Below, piece after piece: positions 12,530 to 12,929 of a DNA stretch of 12,929 nt; the stretch's first letter is position 1; every line of letters begins with the position of its first letter. A program made the translations under genes and the position numbers. The stretch spans positions 1-12,929 of the forward strand of contig PMYF01000479.1 in assembly GCA_003171295.1 (NCBI GenBank). The letters run 5' to 3'. The DNA comes from Acidobacteriota bacterium. GTDB lineage: Bacteria > Acidobacteriota > Terriglobia > UBA7540. A model generated the notes under the pieces. The model was given only the letters and a program-made list of their open reading frames with translations, was not told where the DNA came from and searched no databases.

Positions 12530-12929
12530 ACAAGTTCTATATCACCACACCCATCTACTACCCCAACGCCCGGCCGCACGTGGGGAATTCCTACACCACC
12601 ATGGTGTGCGACGCCATTGTGCGCTTCAAGCGTCAGTGCGGATTTGACGTTGCCTTCCTGACAGGGACAGACGAACACGGCGAAAAACTTGAGCGCGCCG
12701 CTCTTGCGGCCGGGCTCTCGCCGCAGGAGTTCGTTGCCGCCAAGCGCCCGATCTTCCATAACTTATGGAAGGCGCTCAATATCAGCCTGACACATTTCAT
12801 CTACACGGATCGCCCGGACCACGCGACGTCGGTCCAGCGCATGTTGGTGCGGGCCCGCGATGCGGGTTATGTGTATAAAAAGAAATATGAGGGTAGATAT
12901 TGTATCCACGATGAGCGATATGTTTCGGA
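12526..12929 (+). CDS. metG: Methionyl-tRNA synthetase, N-terminal part (3' partial)
   Basis: Charges tRNA-Met with methionine in the cytoplasm. The frame opens with MNKFYITTPIYYPNARPHVGNSYTTM, the class I catalytic start of MetRS, and continues with FLTGTDEHGEKLERAA (about 43-58) and, after a connective helical stretch, KKYEGRYCIHDERYV near the right edge, which begins the connective-peptide knuckle. The HIGH motif appears as HVGN (18-21), an accepted variant of the class I signature. The knuckle reads C-x2-D rather than C-x2-C, suggesting a form without a complete zinc site there. About 134 codons are present and the gene runs off the window. The ATG overlaps the larC stop by 4 bp (ATGA) and has only a weak SD, so expression is probably coupled to larC. 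Confidence 0.95.
   Translation, partial: MNKFYITTPIYYPNARPHVGNSYTTMVCDAIVRFKRQCGFDVAFLTGTDEHGEKLERAALAAGLSPQEFVAAKRPIFHNLWKALNISLTHFIYTDRPDHATSVQRMLVRARDAGYVYKKKYEGRYCIHDERYVS

Overview
The window looks like chromosomal DNA of a soil-type bacterium, most likely an Acidobacteriota member. The protein-coding parts are GC-rich. Two Tat-exported carbohydrate proteins (a Gfo/Idh/MocA oxidoreductase and a sugar epimerase) are of a kind expanded in Acidobacteriota, Planctomycetota and Verrucomicrobiota. The intergenic DNA is full of palindromic repeats, including one with CTGAGCGCAGCGAAG arms. The phylum call is inference; no rRNA or marker gene is complete here.

Layout. 1-1435 (+): the 3' part of a CapA-type metallophosphatase followed closely by an isoprenylcysteine-methyltransferase-like membrane protein. 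1436-3236: about 1.8 kb without an intact gene. It holds an array of TGTCAC-containing repeats (possible insertion-sequence remnant), several long hairpins, and a decayed C-terminal fragment of a REP-associated (RAYT, IS200-like) transposase. 3237-4452 (+): a two-gene cassette, lower in GC than its neighbours. It encodes a small charged protein with a winged-helix-like C-terminus and, overlapping it by 20 bp, a 257-aa protein with an RN(x5)H motif reminiscent of HEPN/Abi proteins and a winged-helix-like C-terminus. 4453-4712: more hairpins. 4713-7169 (-): class I fumarase and an upstream LOG-family Rossmann protein, probably one operon. 7170-7549: a repeat palindrome and the leader of the next gene. 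7550-8905 (+): Tat-exported Gfo/Idh/MocA oxidoreductase. 9197-9271 (-): tRNA-Lys(TTT). 9563-10468 (-): Tat-exported sugar phosphate isomerase/epimerase-like protein. 10605-12929 (+): sirtuin, larC and metG in a tightly coupled operon with two ATGA overlaps and a recognisable promoter.

How the parts fit. Most genes are housekeeping or metabolic: fumarase (TCA cycle), MetRS (translation), LarC (nickel-pincer cofactor synthesis), sirtuin (lysine deacylation) and exported sugar enzymes. The accessory section is 1.5-4.7 kb, where the cassette sits among mobile-element debris. It lies between two hairpins whose 10-bp arms differ by one compensated base pair. This cassette is the best candidate for an undescribed system (toxin-antitoxin or phage defence), but its function is unproven.
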